Below are positions 4,746 through 5,665 of a DNA stretch of 5,665 nt, piece by piece. This stretch comes from Desulfurococcales archaeon (GTDB taxonomy: Archaea > Thermoproteota > Thermoprotei_A > Sulfolobales > NBVN01). The translations under genes were made by a program, and so were the position numbers. Below the pieces are notes generated by a model, which saw only the letters and a program-made list of their open reading frames with translations, was not told where the DNA came from and did no database searches. Location of the stretch: positions 1 through 5,665 of the forward strand of contig JAGGUC010000167.1 in the NCBI GenBank assembly GCA_021158735.1, written 5' to 3'. Numbering within the stretch: position 1 is the first letter of the stretch; each line of letters starts with the position of its first letter.

Positions 4746-5665
4746 TACATGGACCCTCAACATACTCTCCTGGCTGGAGCTTGTTGCCCGCACCCACTCT
4801 AGCTCCATACCCTATGAAAGCCCCTATTTTACTGTACTGCCTTCTCTTCTTGATTACTTTAATAGCCTTAATGCCCTCCCTTTCCGGCTCGGTAAGTAGC
4901 TTAGTAATCACGCCTGACTCAATAACTGCCTTCTCACCGATCACACTAAAGCCCAGGAACGAACCCCTCCCTATTGTGGCTTCCGGCTCAACCGCTGACC
5001 AAACCAACTCTACATATGAACTCACGGTTGATTCCTCCCCAACACCCACGTAAGGCCGGATGAACGTGTGAGTACCAACTAATACATTCCTACCTATGTA
5101 AGCTGGTCCCTTAATTACGGTATAGTGGTCGACTTGGGCACCATCTTCCACTACTACGGGCCCCTCAATTATAGCTGTTGGCGCTATCTTAGCCTTGCTG
5201 GAGATTACTGAATTACCTACATATTCATTAAAGAGGTAGTACTGAGCTTCCAGTATATTCCATGGGTAGCCTACGTCAACCCACCAACCACTCCAAATTG
5301 ATGCTACCACATCATGTCTCTTTATATAGCTGTTTACAGCTCCTTCAAGCGATTTCTCACTCCCTATCAACTCAACTAAATCCTTGTTAAGTACTGCAAC
5401 ACCGCCAAAGGCATACGCACCTTCTACGTACTTCTCAGGCTTCTCAATAAATGACTTAACCCTTCCGTTAGAGGTCAGTGTTACAGCGCCGTAAAGTGAA
5501 ACATCTTCTTCAGGTACTACATTAATTACTGGCTTATCAAAAACTTGAAAAGCGTTAATAACGCCTCGGAAACCCTCAGTCGGCATCAGGGTGTCTCCAT
5601 AAACCAGGAGTGCATTCTTAGATAGCTCATCGGATGCTGTGAGTAAGGCAGCGGTGAGGCCTTCA
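4705..5665 (-). CDS. Sugar-1-phosphate nucleotidyltransferase with left-handed beta-helix domain (5' end missing)
   Basis: The open frame enters from the right edge, so the start and the N-terminal nucleotide-binding signature are missing; 319 residues are visible. It belongs to the COG1208 group, which joins NTP and a sugar-1-phosphate (glucose-1-P or GlcNAc-1-P) into NDP-sugar for glycan or glycolipid synthesis. Numbered from the first visible residue: LLVYGDTLMP (19-28, Asp24 expected at the metal site), SFIEKPEK (71-78), YAFGGVAVL (84-92) and WWVDVGYPWNILEA (127-140) complete the transferase domain. Residues about 150-305 are hexapeptide-type repeats (IAPTAII, VVVEDGA, YIGRNVLVG, TIGRGSFLG, VIGEKAVIE, FIGYGARVG) typical of a left-handed beta-helix. 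Residues that serve the amino-sugar acetyltransferase in ST0452-type proteins appear replaced (see findings), so a plain nucleotidyltransferase is likelier than a bifunctional enzyme. The last 41 bases overlap hypD. Sugar and nucleotide specificity are unknown. Confidence 0.9.
   Translation of the reverse strand, partial: EGLTAALLTASDELSKNALLVYGDTLMPTEGFRGVINAFQVFDKPVINVVPEEDVSLYGAVTLTSNGRVKSFIEKPEKYVEGAYAFGGVAVLNKDLVELIGSEKSLEGAVNSYIKRHDVVASIWSGWWVDVGYPWNILEAQYYLFNEYVGNSVISSKAKIAPTAIIEGPVVVEDGAQVDHYTVIKGPAYIGRNVLVGTHTFIRPYVGVGEESTVSSYVELVWSAVEPEATIGRGSFLGFSVIGEKAVIESGVITKLLTEPEREGIKAIKVIKKRRQYSKIGAFIGYGARVGAGNKLQPGEYVEGPCNESQHRHLQRTDR
4753..4758 (-). promoter_or_regulatory. Shine-Dalgarno sequence deciding the hypD start
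   Basis: GAGGGT on the minus strand lies seven bases before the ATG at 4745 and inside the coding region of the upstream nucleotidyltransferase. A second site, GGAG at 4770-4767, is only three bases from the ATG at 4763 but six from a TTG at 4760. The choice of 4745 is therefore likely, not certain. Confidence 0.5.

Noticed and set aside
4781..5053. Plus-strand open frame opposite the nucleotidyltransferase, with a hydrophobic start resembling a membrane segment
   Set aside because: The hydrophobicity follows from reading the beta-helix codons backwards. No supporting promoter or ribosome site was seen.

Overview
This 5.7 kb window reads as a chromosomal segment of an anaerobic, probably thermophilic archaeon. 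The content that points there is an ADP-forming acyl-CoA synthetase alpha subunit next to an indolepyruvate ferredoxin oxidoreductase, hypD and hypE for [NiFe]-hydrogenase maturation, and a COG1208-type sugar nucleotidyltransferase with a beta-helix tail. AT-rich TATA-like elements lie about 26 bases before likely transcript starts, and leaders are short or absent. Thermoproteota (Crenarchaeota) is my best guess, but it is an inference. Six protein genes fill almost the whole window, and two of them run off its ends. I see no rRNA, tRNA, CRISPR array, insertion sequence or prophage material.

Left block, minus strand (1-1727): an ADP-forming acyl-CoA synthetase alpha subunit (1727 to 363) is followed after 43 bases by the 5' end of iorA (319, running off the left edge). 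The pair makes biochemical sense. IorAB oxidises aryl-pyruvates to aryl-acetyl-CoA with reduction of ferredoxin, and the ADP-forming synthetase turns that thioester into acid plus ATP. The synthetase beta subunit (ATP-grasp) and iorB are not in the window.

Middle (1728-2447): a 132-base divergent promoter region has a TATA-like element for each direction. A plus-strand purine-type phosphoribosyltransferase gene follows. Its start is ambiguous between a leaderless ATG and a TTG with a well-placed Shine-Dalgarno sequence. It ends 13 bases from the convergent hypE stop.

Right block, minus strand (2461-5665): a sugar-1-phosphate nucleotidyltransferase (5' end missing) runs into hypD, with an overlap of about 41 bases, and then hypE after a 50-base gap that contains a possible separate hypE promoter. 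HypD and HypE act together: HypE presents cyanide on its C-terminal Cys, and HypD (with HypC) assembles the Fe(CN)2CO unit of the hydrogenase. The nucleotidyltransferase has no obvious link to hydrogenase maturation, so the arrangement may be simple genomic packing.

I did not find a clearly undescribed system. The points most worth checking are loss of the acetyltransferase residues in the nucleotidyltransferase's beta-helix domain, a changed TPP-domain motif in IorA, the ACS-IorA linkage, and several start-site and coupling details.
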